From Membranipora membranacea (taxonomy: Eukaryota > Bryozoa > Gymnolaemata > Cheilostomatida > Membraniporidae): a stretch of 64,000 bases of DNA. The number at the start of each line of letters is the position of its first letter. Position 1 is the stretch's first letter. Below the pieces are notes generated by a model. The model was not told the DNA's origin, did not search any database, and saw nothing but the letters and a program-made list of their open reading frames with translations. Shown piece after piece: positions 25,539-39,730 of the stretch. The stretch covers positions 23,126,001 through 23,190,000 of the forward strand of contig OU612065.1 in NCBI GenBank assembly GCA_914767715.1, written 5' to 3'. A program made the position numbers and the translations under genes.

Positions 25539-28500
25539 TCATTGTTGCCTCACAAATCTCGGTCCTTTACGTATCTCTATTGGACCAAAAGGTTCATCCT
25601 GTTGTATTACTACATGTCTGCGTTTGGTTACGGCTGAAAAACAAAAGTTAGAGAGTTTATAACCGATAAGAAAATACTTTATTAACAGCAGCTATCTTCT
25701 TCCTTTACAATAACAGGACAACTCCTAGTAATGATATGTCAAACAAAACTAAGCTGGGAGTTTGGGGCATGTCCCCAAATCCCTGATTTAAAGCATTAAA
25801 AGTTAAAAAAAAATCAGTGCACTAGGTGCTGAAACAAACAATTTCACCATAACCTGCCGAGGTCCGTGGAGTACAAATTGAATTTTGATGAGCTTTGGAT
25901 AAATTGCCATCAGCTAAGTATCAACAAAAACAATGAGATGTTTCCATCTTGACTGTAATTAGTTGGTCACACGTAAATAGTGGCAGCAAAAAGAAAATTA
26001 TTATTATCACATACTGAGTAAGCCATGGAATAGCTGGGCAGCCTCCTGTCTGGAGGTAATTCCTGGTCTTATAAGGTCTGTCATACCAGCAAACTCAACC
26101 ACATTCTCTGTCAACAAGTGCTTCTTTAGACTCCTGACAAAATCAATCATTGGTTGATATATTATATATATATATATAATCCAAGAGAGCACAAATCTGA
26201 CAATATTCATTTTAATTTTGAAAAAGAAAATATTGGACTTAGGACCTAGGCACCTGCTTCCTAATCTTCCAAAACATGGCATGGCAGAAATGGGCTACTG
26301 TATATTAGGTTGAAAACATCCTGATGTTGCATCAGACATTTCATATTGGCTTCACAGCTGTAGATGAATGTTTGAATAAGAGCATAAAACTTACCTAGTA
26401 AGTTTATCTCTAATAGACATAGTTCTTGGTGTCAGTGGTGCTGCAGCGGTCGGTCTGTAGTCTTCAGGCCCCTCAATAATCAGTGACGGATCTGGATTCT
26501 AATGGAAAACAATTTCATAATCCGTCAGAAATTGGTATGATAGAAATCATATTGAGTCTATATTTATACTATATTAAGTCTATGATAAAAGCCTTCAAAT
26601 TTATACAAAGAGGTGACTACATATGTATGGAACCAGCTGCTCCACAGACCAAAATCTGCAAATGAAATGGAAATTGGATATACAAAAGTGTAGTATACCT
26701 GGCTCTGATCAGTTAGAGCTTGGGGAGGCTGGTATAAGAATGGATCCTCCGGTAGTAGAGGCAGTGCCTTAACCTCAGAGGTAGTCTGCTGACCCTGCTC
26801 TGGCTGCTGAGGGGCCATGTCTGTGTGAGCAGCAGTTAAGAACTCCTCAGCATTAGGCGGTGGAAATTCTTCCAGTGGCTGTTGAAGTTCCTCTGCAGGA
26901 GTTAACTGATTTTCCTCAAGAGGCGGTAGTAGTTCATCAGGAACAGCGGGAGGAGGAAAATCAGATAATACAGGAGTGTCACCCTGTCCTAGCTCTGAAT
27001 GAGGGGGGACAATGTACGTCCCTTCTGCGGAGAGTGTCTGATCTGTGGTACTTGCACGTTTTCTCCTTGTGCTTTTCACAGCAAAAAACATAATATAATT
27101 TTTAATAACGGAAAATCAGTGGAATATTTGTTCAAAGATTATTCTTCTTCGATCAAAGTGCTTATATAGTCTGAACAAGCACATAATCTGAATGAAATGC
27201 AAAAATAAAAACTTAACAAGCAACTCTAAATATATCTCCTTATACCTGGCTTTTGAAGAATCCTTGCCTGTAGCTGGGGTCTGTTGAGCAGAAAGGTCAC
27301 CACTTCTGTTGACGATAGAGGACACATTGGTAACAGGGGTTTCACCTTGACGCCCGACCTGAAATTTCAAACTATCTGGCTATCATTCATGTCAGAGTTA
27401 TTTTTTTCTTAAATGCATCAGAGCAATGGTTTATAAATGTATAAACCATTGATATGAATTAATGGATCAGTAGTAACATACACAGTATGGCTATTTGTGA
27501 AGAAATTTTATCAGCATATAACTGAGTGTCAGAAGTTTAGCATTTTTTCGCATTGCACTAATTTATGTCCCAATATTTTCAAGAAATGCGAGTGAAATAA
27601 AAAGATACTATGTACCTACTTATTTCTATATTACAACATATTTTGACATCGAAGATTTTTCAATTTTGAAGAGGGCAGTTACTGATGTTGATACAAGATA
27701 TACCTACACTTACCCCAGTAGCGTCAGCTCGTTGTGTTTCTGCCTCTGTAAAATTGTTAGAGCATCTTCATTGTTTAAACAGCATTGTCCCATAAGTCAA
27801 AAATAATTTGGAGAACCACTGGTCTAGATTTCACTTCAGTTTTTCCCATGTCAAATATAGTTTGAATTGATACTTCAAGATAACTGATGCTGATTTGGTA
27901 CATCACATTTGAACTTAATGGTCTGAATTGGATGCTGGGTGCATTCACAAAATAATATTATAATATATAATTAAAATATTACGACAAAATATGGTTTGAA
28001 TTAGGGTCTCAATCTTGAACACTTTACCTGCGTTTGATGGTATAACTGCAGTGGCTCCGGTCAGCGTACAGAGGTTTTTGAAGAAGTCTTTCATGGGACG
28101 GGAGTTGAAGTTTCCTGAAACAAAAAACCTTATATAGTTGCATGATATGAGTTCAAACACAATCAGATATTGCTGTTTAGCAAGAAACAGAAGATTGGGC
28201 TGTCCCTAAAGAGGGACGCAAGGTGCCCTAAATCCTTATACTGAGAATGTGATACATCCTAGTAAACTAGAATGCATCCTAGAGGTGAGGCCATAGAAGA
28301 CCTCCTGAATGTGCCAAAACTGAACTGGCACTAATCGGCCATTGGCAGTGACACTTTGATCTTAGCCAATAGGCTGAGAAGTCAGATATTTTTAGAAATA
28401 TTGAGATTGAACATATCCTTAGATTTGCATCCTCAGAAGTGAATGATGTGGGGTCGACCAATATTCTGAACACATATAATAACAAAACTTGAACATTGAA

Positions 28501-31500
28501 CAGTGCGAAAAAAACAAAGAAATTCATGCACATGAGATAATCAAACCTTCGCATCCAGGCTGTGTCATGAGGTTTTCTACTTTTTCGACAAACATGGGTA
28601 ACGACTGCAGATACACAACAAAATTATCCACACTGTAGTTCAAAATACTGAGGTAATCAAGAAGCTTAAGGAATCGATTAATGAAGAAGATTGAGGACAT
28701 GACTTAGAAGAGAAAGCATAGGTTAGGCTAGCCATAGATGTGTGGTGCAAACCGTGCACAGGATGGGTCATATACATATCAACGCTTCCACTAACGGGAG
28801 TTTCATTTTAATGATCATATTTTATGAGATTTGAGATTCATCTGTTTATTTTAGATAACTACAACAGAAATTTTCTGATAGACCTCATCTTTTAGCGCTA
28901 GATGTGGGCTGAGTAAATACATTACTTAAAATTATCTAATAAACAACCTTAAATGAGATGCTGTTTACGGCATCTCGTCCGAAAATCTGCACAATGCAAG
29001 GTAATTACCGGAGCTTTACATATCTTCTGTCTCTGATCCATCCATTCACTGATCTGATGTTTGGTCAGTCTCCTTGGTTCATCAATGAGAAGATGACGTG
29101 GCGTTGGGTGACGTCCTGTTCCAGTTAAAATTCTACCATCATTCTCCAAGGGTGGCAAAACCAGGGTGGCAGAGACCTGGTTTGATATATGATATATAAT
29201 ATACATGATATTACTACTATTGGAAACACAAGTTGTCTTTTGAGCCAATTTGAGAGAATCTCTTTGGCTGAATAAGATCATACATACATGAACTCCGATA
29301 TTTGAATCAGTCCTGATTGTTGCAACAATCAATGATACTAAATCTTGCATGAGTTTTGCTTGCAGTGGCCGAGAATAAGCGTTATAGCATGGGCATGTTA
29401 TAAAACATAATTATACACAAAATCTTGAAATAATAAAATATGTTTGTGGGCAGTGCTCACTCGTTGCCGTTTTCTGTTCTGATCGCCCTCCTCCTCTTCG
29501 ACACTATCTGATAAGGTTGCTCTCTTCTCTGGTCTGCGAGGCTCTACATCAGGTGGGGTTACTGCAGGTGTCTGTTCTAGTATCTCCCGTATAGCTGCCA
29601 GATGGGACTCTGACTGCGGAGGAGGGAGTTCCTCCATCGGGAGGTCGTCCGGTATCATCTGAGTGGGGTCAGGCTGAGGAGGCATATCAACAGCAGACTC
29701 CTCTGGAAACCTACAAGAGACAACAAACACTAATGACCTTACTGTTAACTAAAAGTGAATTCTGGTATATGCAGATACTTCATAATACTATAACTAAGTC
29801 TATGGGTATCTGCAACCTGGTGACATTCACCCTTGACAAGTTATTATCTAGTGTTTAGCTTGTGAATCCGAATTGAAATTTGCCAATTGCTAAAGATCTC
29901 CTAAACATGGCAATTTCCACATAATTGGCAATGTATGAAAAACATGTATCATATCCATCCTTCTTACCTCTGGCTGAATGGATCAATCTCTGGGATGTGT
30001 TTGATAGGAGAAACCTGAGGTGCCTCAATGTAAAACCTCTCCAGCTCCTCTGCAGGTATGGGATCAAGATCCTGTCCTGGAGCAACCTACAAGAAAATAA
30101 CAATCACTCTAGTCAAAAACTTATAAAAAAAAAAAATATATATATCTATTTTTAAAATACAAAATATAAAGCAATGAAATATTTAATACAAATTAATATG
30201 AATAAATATAAGTATTTATGTAATGATGTAGTATTTGATAGTCAAGCTAGATTTGGTATCATTTATGTATTTGATTCTTGTCCATCTATAACCTCCCAAC
30301 ACAGCATCTGTTGGTGTGCAAATTTTCATTTTTGTCGATGAAGATACCAAAGAAAGCATTCTAGTCGAACCATTACAAAGCCCAAAAAGTCATTCATGTG
30401 CTACATAACCTATGTTTCATTTCATTTCTCAAGTGAAGTGCAGACAATGTCAGAGGCTACAACTGTTACACAAACTCATCAACTATCTCACAGGTCTTGA
30501 CACTGCTTGAAGATTTTCCCCATGAGAAAGCATCAAGATGAAAAAGTGAAAGAATCTGAATTTCACAGCGTTTCCCTTTTCCTCAGTAATCTCAAACAGT
30601 TGAAATCATGCTGCGTGGGCTAAAGAGCAGGCAATTGAAGAAAGGGAAACTCCTAACAAAGACTCAAATTTGATCCTAGAAAACTGTCTATACAGTGAAA
30701 CAAATCATGCTCAGAGACTTATTATTTTACCTGTGAGAAGAGAGGATATAGATGAGAGTTAGCGCTGAGCTCAGTAGAGTAATCCTGTAGGGTTATACTG
30801 TGCTGAGGGGCCGTGTGAGGAGGTAATACTCCATACTCTGAAGAAGGATTATCAGATTCATCCCTCAGAAAGTCTATACTCTCCATCAATAAGTCCTAAA
30901 CATTTGAGCATTTTAAATACAATTCAAACAGGAATCGCTTCAATTACATACATGATCATACCCATCAATGTTTGCAGGTACCTTCACTTTAACTTCCATT
31001 CCGATCATAGTGAAATTTAGGTAGTTACAAGGAAGGCAAATTTACGGAATGACACAGCATATTTTAACTTTTTATTTAACCATAATACAATACACACATA
31101 CAAAACCATATAAATTTGTTATTTAAATTGTGCATTGTCCTTTTAAGTTTGTGTTACAGAAATATTATAACGGACTCATTTTCGGGTAACAACTTGGCAA
31201 AACCCTACCCGTATTTAGCCTGATGCCTAACAATCAATCCTGCTGCAAAGTGCAAAAAATTGACTACATTACTCACGACTGTTGATCTGATAAGAGGATT
31301 TGATGGATCATCTTGTAGTACATTGGTAGACAGAGAAGAGAAATCCTCATGTAAGCAGGCCCGCCTCTCACTGAGAGGGGCTGATTCAGGCAGAGCCATC
31401 AACTCTCTAACAAGTGACTTCTTAATTTTCTTCTCATACTCCATGCAATCAGCTGTAAGAAACATTTAATCTGAAATTAGACTAATGAACTCCTCAGTGA

Positions 31501-32217
31501 TTACACCAAGTTCTGCCCTTTGATGCAAAGAGGGGACAACTTTTTATGCATTTAAAGCATGGATCTTTTGTTATTGGCGAGAATGGTTATCAATGTTGGT
31601 TAGACCAGCATAAGGCGAATTAGACATACAAGCATAAGGCCTAATAATATAGCTTAAAATGAGAATATCATACAACATAATGGAATTTATGCAGAATTGG
31701 TAATTTCTATTATATCATGATAGATGGCAAAGTTGTCTGACATTCAGCCAAGGTATAACTCACTCAGTAGATGCATATTCTGTTGATAAAATACTTTGAC
31801 CGTTCCAAACATGAGCTGGGCAGACAGATATAAGGAGAATCTTCTTGTGTGATCACGGCTTGTTCGCACTCTGGCCATGATGTACTCTAATATTTCTTCA
31901 CTACAATGTTGAAGTAAATTTATTCAAAATTTTGTTTATAATATTTCTTCATCGCTGAGTTTATTCCATGCGCTTTGTTATGATTAGTTTCCAATCTCTG
32001 CATAGCTATGTTAAATAGTAGGCGCAGGTCTCAGACTATTAAGCAAAGCTTCAATCCACGGGAAGTGTGACCTGGTGTGATTCACAACTAACCACTTTTT
32101 AGCAATGTGCACCCTCTCATATTCTCTTCTTGTGAGAGATTTATTCTGCATAGCAGCCAACCATATGATTCCAAATGAGCCTTGACGTCTCTGCAGGATC
32201 TCATGGCAGAAAAACAT
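25539..32217 (-). CDS. REC8: Meiotic cohesin kleisin REC8
   Basis: Fifteen exons: 32217-32093, 31900-31764, 31452-31277, 30895-30731, 30086-29968, 29710-29461, 29176-29009, 28604-28547, 28114-28028, 27745-27714, 27358-27246, 27071-26699, 26498-26395, 26133-26015, 25633-25539. Phases close to 706 residues. The N-terminus (MFFCHEILQRRQGSFGIIWLA, then REYERVHIAKKCEEILEYI and RFSLYLSAQLMFGTVKVFY) matches the SMC3-binding kleisin domain of REC8, not RAD21 ([20 protein letters not shown]). The C-terminal winged helix (RQEAAQLFHGLL, then EPFGPIEIRKGPRF) binds SMC1. The middle is long, acidic and Pro/Glu-rich, as usual for the family. Two EPRR tetrapeptides (exons 6 and 7) fit the ExxR core of separase sites, but this is only a motif match. 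REC8 replaces RAD21 in meiosis and holds sister chromatids and homologues together until separase cleavage. Exon 10 is a 32-base micro-exon and exon 8 is 58 bases. Confidence 0.92.
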
Positions 32218-34046
32218 GATGATCTACAACAATAAAAATCAGAGCAAGATGCGAGCAAGGACTTGTCTTTGAATAAGCGTAATAGCAGTTTTTCTGCTAT
32301 ATATAATTAAAAATATATATAATATATATAATATATATATGCTCTACTATTTTTAGACCAGCACTGAGCTTTCAACTTTTCATCTATTCAATTGGCCTGT
32401 ATTCATATGATGATTATGGACATCATTTGTTTTGATTTATATTATATAGAATAATAATTAATAAATATAAAAATAATGTGGTTGTTGTGAAGTCATCATC
32501 ATGATCATCAATCAATCAAGTAGTAAGCTACTCGCTCCTGCTTGGTACAATGACAATCAATGTGAATGTATTATTTATTATTAGGCATAATCAACTAAAC
32601 TCCTTTGAAATAATGGAAGAAGCACTATCTATCTCATAGATAAAGGCCACCAGCCAAGTTATCCCTTGTCCAACTCTTAATGAGTGAAGTTCATGCACAG
32701 AGGTCAAGGAATTGTATTATTTTCAGTGAGTTCATTGCTTCAACCAATGAACTAAACCTTTAGTTAAGTTCATTGCTTCAACTGTCTGTTTTGATTTTCG
32801 CGCCAGAATATGTTTCCTGTGGAAGCTGAGGATTTGGGCTATTGAGATTCTTTGTGAATAGGCGGTGTACTCCCAATAAATATATGCTTTTCAAAGCAAG
32901 AACATCTGCTAATCAATACTGATGAGTCAAGTAAGAACATGAATCTCTTCAGCAAAAAATGATCATTTTTCTTTTTTGTTCATAGGCTTGCAAACCTGCA
33001 ACAGATTTCAGATAAATTTACACAACAAACTCACTCTTAGGTCTGTCATACTAAAGAGTCATTACAAATTGGTCATTTATATCAAATTTCACATGACAAA
33101 GTCTGCAGTTGCCCATCATGAGGACATTTTTGATGAAGACAATTTATTATAACTCTCATTATTATTATTAATTATATTATATATATTATTTTTATGTCAA
33201 CAATCAACTCGAGGACTCAGGAGTCAAAGATATACATACTTCCTGTTGGTATAGATCTGTGTCAATATGTTTGTTAGCATATATATATACATTTCTGCAT
33301 CTTTGTATCCTTTGTTGTTGTTTTTATCACAGGACAGGTCAACTGACTCAGACCTGCCTTTGCTTTGGGTCTTTTGTTTTTGTAATGTTTGACTGGCCAA
33401 ACGACATTGCCAGCCTCCCTGTTGCCAGAGACCGAGGTAGGTTGTGTTGGAGTGGACCTGTGGTTTGCACATAAGATATTATACTACTATAGCATATATC
33501 TATCTATTGTTGTTGAAGATACTTGCAAAGTAGTAAAAATACCTCACCCCCCCCCCCCCCCCCCGTTACAAGCGTTTTCGTCCCTGATCCAACTCACTCG
33601 AATACAGAGTACTTGATAGGAGGGCTGGTGTACAGCTAAATTACTTGTTTCAGGCACCCTGCAGATTTACTGTTCATGGTAATGCCTCACTTCTTTAATA
33701 TTCTTGATAGTTTTTATTGAGTTCTAAAATATTGTTTGATAATGCTGCCAGGCTATAAAGACTACTACTACCCATTGGTGCCCAAACTGGCAATCTCCCT
33801 GATTTCCCGTGGATTACACTGGACCAATTGCCGACAGACGGCTTGCCACATCGCCGGAACCTTCAACAGTGAAGTTGGCGATCAACCCAAAATTACTAAG
33901 TAAGAAGTAGGTGGAAGCTGCTTGCATATCATATTCTTTTATTTTAATCTACGTCTAAGAACCCTTGCGCCTCTATGGCTCTATTATTCGGTTTCACTGT
34001 TAAACTTTTATATGTTCCAGTTTCGGTCACTTGACCAGAACGAGCT
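32218..34046. other. Shared upstream region of REC8 and LRRC41
   Basis: About 1.8 kb separates the two divergent start codons. It contains AT-rich microsatellite-like sequence near 32300-32340, an 18-base C tract at 33547-33564 and no supported exon. It must carry both promoters; I recognise no clear TATA box or factor site. Confidence 0.5.
33547..33564. repeat. Poly(C) tract, 18 bases
   Basis: Longest homopolymer of its kind in the window, located about 480 bases upstream of the LRRC41 start codon. Confidence 0.9.
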
Positions 34047-37000
34047 ATGGAAGAGGAACAAACAACTCTAGGCTCCCTAGAAGAAATATGCATGAACTAT
34101 GTCTGCAGAAACTTCCAAAAATACCCAGTCGCTCTTATCACATGTAAGTACTATGCTGTTTGAGTCAGTAAATGAGAAAAATCACATTCTAAACAGCGGA
34201 TTGTTTTCGAAAATCACAGGAGTTTTAGGAATAGCGTATGTGTTTGTTCATTTTTTATTTATTTAATATATTTTAAGGTTTACCACAGCCAATTGTGAAT
34301 ATGCTTGTGGAAAAGCTGAGTCCTCTGAATCTAAGAAGACTGGAGATGGCACTGGAAACACCTGAAGGTAGGTTGCACAAATGGAGGTATAGCCATGCCT
34401 ATTCCATCTCTGTTAGCACTAAACTTTTGTCAATCAGGGACAAAATATTGATGCAACAACTAGCAGACCCCACTACCTTCTTGTCTGAAGTATCATTTTT
34501 AAAAAGTAGCTACGGTGACTCTAGTAAACCTTAGCCCTTTTTATAGCCTATGCATTGGCTCTGATTTGCTTCCTTTCTCACAGCTAATCAGTTTACACCC
34601 ATTACATTGGCTACCCTCCTGTCAATGTCCTGTTGTTTTTAGGTGCCAACCAAGAGTTATGGCTGAAGCATTATTCAGAGAATTTCGCTATTTACTACAG
34701 GAGTATTTTCAAAGCCACTCACACCAACGAGAACATTTTTTGTGTTGTGAATCGAGATGAAAATGATTTCAGAAGAAGATACCTAGAGGACACCTTCCAT
34801 GTACTGCTGGAAGATGCCAACAAAATAACTATACTACTGCAAAGAGGTAAATAAGATAGCCGCCTCTTATTTTCATAGAACTTGTCACCTTGAATTTGGA
34901 ATATCATTGTTATATAGAAGAAAATTACAACTGTTACAATATTTTTGTCTAGCTCCAACTTTCAAACGTGCCTATCACATGCATCATTTTTCCAGCCTCA
35001 AAAAGGAAGGTGTCATTGAGTTGATTGGTATGTTGTCTGCGAGTCGTAGTCATGCTCTCAAGTCATGCAGTGGTTGGGCATCAGTTTCATCCAAACTCAT
35101 TTGACCTGAGACTGTGGCTAAATTTTGCTGTTTTCCATAGATCATCATTTTGAATTGATCCATCTGAGGGTACTGAAATGGGTCAAGTTTCGAATTTTGA
35201 GCACAGAATATGCCACCCAAAATTTGTAAGCTCGGGTTCCATAGACTAACCTTTGCCATTGTTTGAGATTATTGTCATTATGAAAATAATCTCGATTTGT
35301 GTGTTGATGGACTTGATCTATTCGTTTATTTCGTTGATGTTATCGTGCAACAGCTCTATGCACATGAAATGTGAGTAAATTACATGGTTAGTGTAGTTGC
35401 TGCAGTAAACATACATTTACTATAAATCACAGGTGTACTAGAAGTCAACTTGGTAAAGACGTCGGATCTGGCAAGTAATCAGGAGAAAGCTTGCTGTCAT
35501 GTGAAGATGGATCAGATCAAATCAGATATGTTAGTCTGTGCACCGTTTGTGAGATCGCTAAAGGTAAACCCGTGTTTATTTCAGTTGATTGTTTCTCCAT
35601 ACATAACTAAATTTGTAGAAGAAAAAAATAACACATGAGAGAGATAGTACAAAATAAAGGAGTTGCCTTTTACTTGACCATATTTGAGAACACAACTCCC
35701 AAAATATTTGACAAAAATCATTTCCATTTTGATACTCACTATTTTTGTGCATATATGTAATTCAATTCCATTATTTTATGTGTTCCAGGTTTTCAGAAGT
35801 AAAGTTTTGATGAGTCCTTCACTGAAGGAAGTCCTAGACATTCTCTCAAACTCCGTAAAGTGTATCAGACTCGTGTTTCTGCATGACTACAGAATATTAA
35901 GAGAGACTATTCAGTATTTCATGAAGAATGGTCACATACATGATTTTCATACGACATGGCAGCCTCAAAGATGTTCTCTACCTCCTAAATGTTCAGTAGA
36001 GATACTCACTCTCTTAGCAGGACTTCAGGTAATTACAATTAACCTCTGAATAATATGCAATCTGTTTCCTCAAATCCGTTGACTAGGGTGAGTAAACAGC
36101 CATAGTAATGATAGATGAGCAAAAGCTGACCGCAGATGATCTAATGATTTGGTGAAAAGCATCCCTCAGGGAAATATTCTCCCACTCAGCGTCAGTTTGC
36201 CACCCAAATTTCCAGTGTCATAAAAAAGGATATAACTGAAGGCATCATCAGTAAATGGCATAGCTGCTGAAACATTGTATTTTCTCAAATCTTCATGGCT
36301 ACCAAAACAAAACTAGGCATAAGCGACAATATACCTATCTTTAAAGTTCTTCTTCTACTTTTAGTTACCCAACATTACATTAGTTGATGACCTAGATGAA
36401 GCTTCGACATCAACAGCGGAGGCAGATGAGCTGACATGGAACCCATATGATCTGTATGACATTGCTGTAGGTGGCTCTCGGATCACTCAACAAGCTGATG
36501 ACGTATCATATGAATGCGCTGCCGTACAGTGTGATAAGTCAGCTACTCACGTCAGCATCAGTTCCTTCATGCTGACCCAGAATCAATCAGTACACAAATA
36601 TGTGGCCAATACATTACTAACTCGCTGGGCTTCTCTGCAGAGTCTTAAACTAGCCTGCCTCAGTAGGTTCATATAGAGCAATTTGTTACAAAATTTGAGC
36701 TTCGCTAAATGTATTAAATAACATCTTCTATTCTACTGGTGAAACAGCTGTGGCTCAAGGAGGAGCAACTCCAAATGTTGGCAAATTATATCAAATTATA
36801 AATCATATGCCACTGTATAGATGCCATGATGTCGTTTAAATCTGTTCACTGTTTACCTGATATGTTTATCATTTTATTGATAGCGGCAGAAAGAAAAACC
36901 ATTCGATTGATGGACTTCATGCATAATAAGGCGCAATTTATTTTCCTTGAACAAATGAAACAAAATGGCAGAAGCGAAATGAAGTGGAAACATGTTTGTG

Positions 37001-39698
37001 TTGATTTTTTGTCTCTGCCTTTCTCCTAACATCTTTTTTACCCACAGATCAGGTTGATATTGACTTGTTCAAGGTGTCTATAGTCCAATTAATAGAACAC
37101 CGCAGCCTCAGACAGCTGTGCTTTGAAGATACTCAGTTCACCAACCCTATGGATCTCTTTATATCAATACTCAGAATTCTAATCAAGTATGTGCGGTTAT
37201 TTTCTGTCCATTACGATCTCACTCATCATAAACAGTGCTGTAGGATATATTTTGGGATGTTTTTGGAGGTTTGTAGTGTTAAGTTTCATGTTCGCAGTCA
37301 ACACCACAGCCTAAAAATATGTCCTCTTTACCATCATATCGATGTGTTGTCTGGATGGACCTCTCGGTGGTGGGCATGCATAGATAGCTGTAGCCTTGAC
37401 AAAACTTGTCAAAACAGGCTAATTTGTCCGGTGAAGTTACAGGTCACAATCTTGTCTAGACAAGCTGAATTATCTGTGAATATGTTGCAATGGAATTTTG
37501 CAGTCTACGTTGAGTTGAAAGGGGAGCCAGCGCTTCGCCATATGTGGTGCCAAAACACAATAATCTGCCATAGAAAACATTCACATGGGGATTTGAAAAA
37601 CCAGTTTTGGCAGTCTCATGTTGTTGTTGACTCATTACAATATCATTTGTCTGTAATCGGATTTAGGTTTTTATCTTCGGCAATATTTTAGTTCTTTTTT
37701 TCAGGAATAAGGATATTGTGATGAATAAGCTTACAATGCTTGGAATAGGCCATCCGTTTGTTGGAGACTTTTCGTCTGAAATTATCCAAGGTATCATTAT
37801 TTTATGTATTCTGATCAATTTATCCTATTATATGCTGACCATAATGATGTTTTTATTGGCCGTGTAAATTAACCACTTTTGTGATAAAAGTTAGAAGTTA
37901 TGTATTTGGTGCCACCTTGGGAAAGGTATTGGAACAGGTGCCTTGATACAAAATACGGTTATTTCGGCATCAATCATTTATTTCTCCATTGACAGCTTGC
38001 TGACTTTCGAAACCAGGCACATATTGGGCAAGATATTTGTACATTTGTAAAGTGGGTTTATTCCAAATATGAAATGTTGACAATGCCATAAATGCACATG
38101 ACTGTCGATTGCAGGTGATACTTTTCATGCTGTCACATCCCTAGATCTGAGTTTCTCATCACTAAACCATCCCAAATGCATTCCTACCTTCTGTGAATAT
38201 CTGAAGAGGGACAAAGCCTTGAGGCTTCTCAATATTAACTGCTGTAAACTGCCTGATGGCGAAACGGCAGCACAACTTCTTAGAGCTATCGGCTGTAAGT
38301 GACATTATTATGATAACACAAAAAATTAAAGTCTGTTAAATCTCTTACTTATATTAATCCAATCTGGTGTAAGAACGAGATTGGTTTTAATGGCTTTGGT
38401 CTAGTATGAAATGCATTAGGCTTTTTTGAGGGAGAGCTGTCAGCAAACATCAACAGTAGACACACACAGAAAACATTCCACTATTTCTGTCACAGATCAA
38501 ACCAAAATAGACATATGTAGCCTAAAACTTTCCAATTACATTGTTTGCTGTATGAGAGATCAAGGCCAGCACTCCTTGGTGCCATAAAATTCAGAACAGG
38601 GCATCACGCTGATGTAGAAAGACCTAACAAATGACTATTTACTTCCTAAATGTGATAATTAGTTGCTTTCTGGTTCATGGTGATGGTTCACAAATATATA
38701 AATACATATTATTTACACGTTAATGGTTATATCTCACTCCCAAACCTGTGAAAGTCTGATTAATTAACAGAAGATCAGAAATCTTACAAGGAAATTGTAA
38801 TTCAGGCAGCATTTACCAGAAATCAAACAAACTTACATAAGCTACTATGAAGAATCTAGTAATTGGAATCGTTGTTGAGGGATTTTATTTTGACAGTTCT
38901 GTGATGGTGCTGTGTGTAAGTTTTCGATCGAATGCTTCTCCTTTTTTATTTACATTTTATTGACTGCCATAATCAATTCGATAAGTAAACAAGTTATCGA
39001 GTAAAGAAACACAAAGAAGAAAAAATTCCAATTTATTTGGAAGCCGAAAAAGACATAGTTTTCGGCAAAGAAAGAGATACATGTCTTATGCAATCATACA
39101 TGAATGCCAGTGATGTATTGGTACAGGAGAATAACAAGGGTTTTATCTCATACCTGATGCCCTTTTGTGACCGATTTCTTGTTGATTACCACATCCATCC
39201 GAGAAGCCTCCCCAATGTATTCTAAAATTGTTATAGATTCTTGAAACACCAAGGTGATTCTTGGTTTTCTCAGCTTCTATGAGAATCCCTAGGGCCCAAT
39301 TTCTTCACTAATTGATTTCACACAGCATGCTCTTGCAACAGTGTTGTAAGCGAACACGAAATTTAATTAAAAGGAGCTTGATTTTCCAATTGGCTCTAGT
39401 AAATTTGTGAGTAAACATGGCAAAATCCAAGAAAATTTGAAACATCCCAATTTACACTTACCAAAAGAGAGTAAATTTATTTTCCATTGAAACTTCCCTT
39501 GCTGTCGTGTGCCATTAAATTTTAACAGGAACTTCACACATGCCAAGATTCAGCTTTGATTGATAACACTGTTTGGCTGAAACTGAAGCAGGCCTAGTCA
39601 ATGTTGCTCGAGCCCTATAACTTATGCCAGGGTATGATATGGTTAGCGGTTGTAACTAGTAGTTAACTCAGCTGTATATGTGTGTTACCTGACCTGCA

Positions 39699-39730
<32 letters not shown>

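Noticed and set aside
25539-32217. RAD21 as the identity of the kleisin gene
   Set aside because: The N-terminal block MFFCHEILQRRQGSFGIIWLA and RFSLYLSAQL follow REC8, not RAD21, so REC8 was preferred.
37065-37691. 208-codon open frame in LRRC41
   Set aside because: Only its first 41 codons (to 37186) are exon 8; the rest reads through the intron past a clear GTATGT donor.
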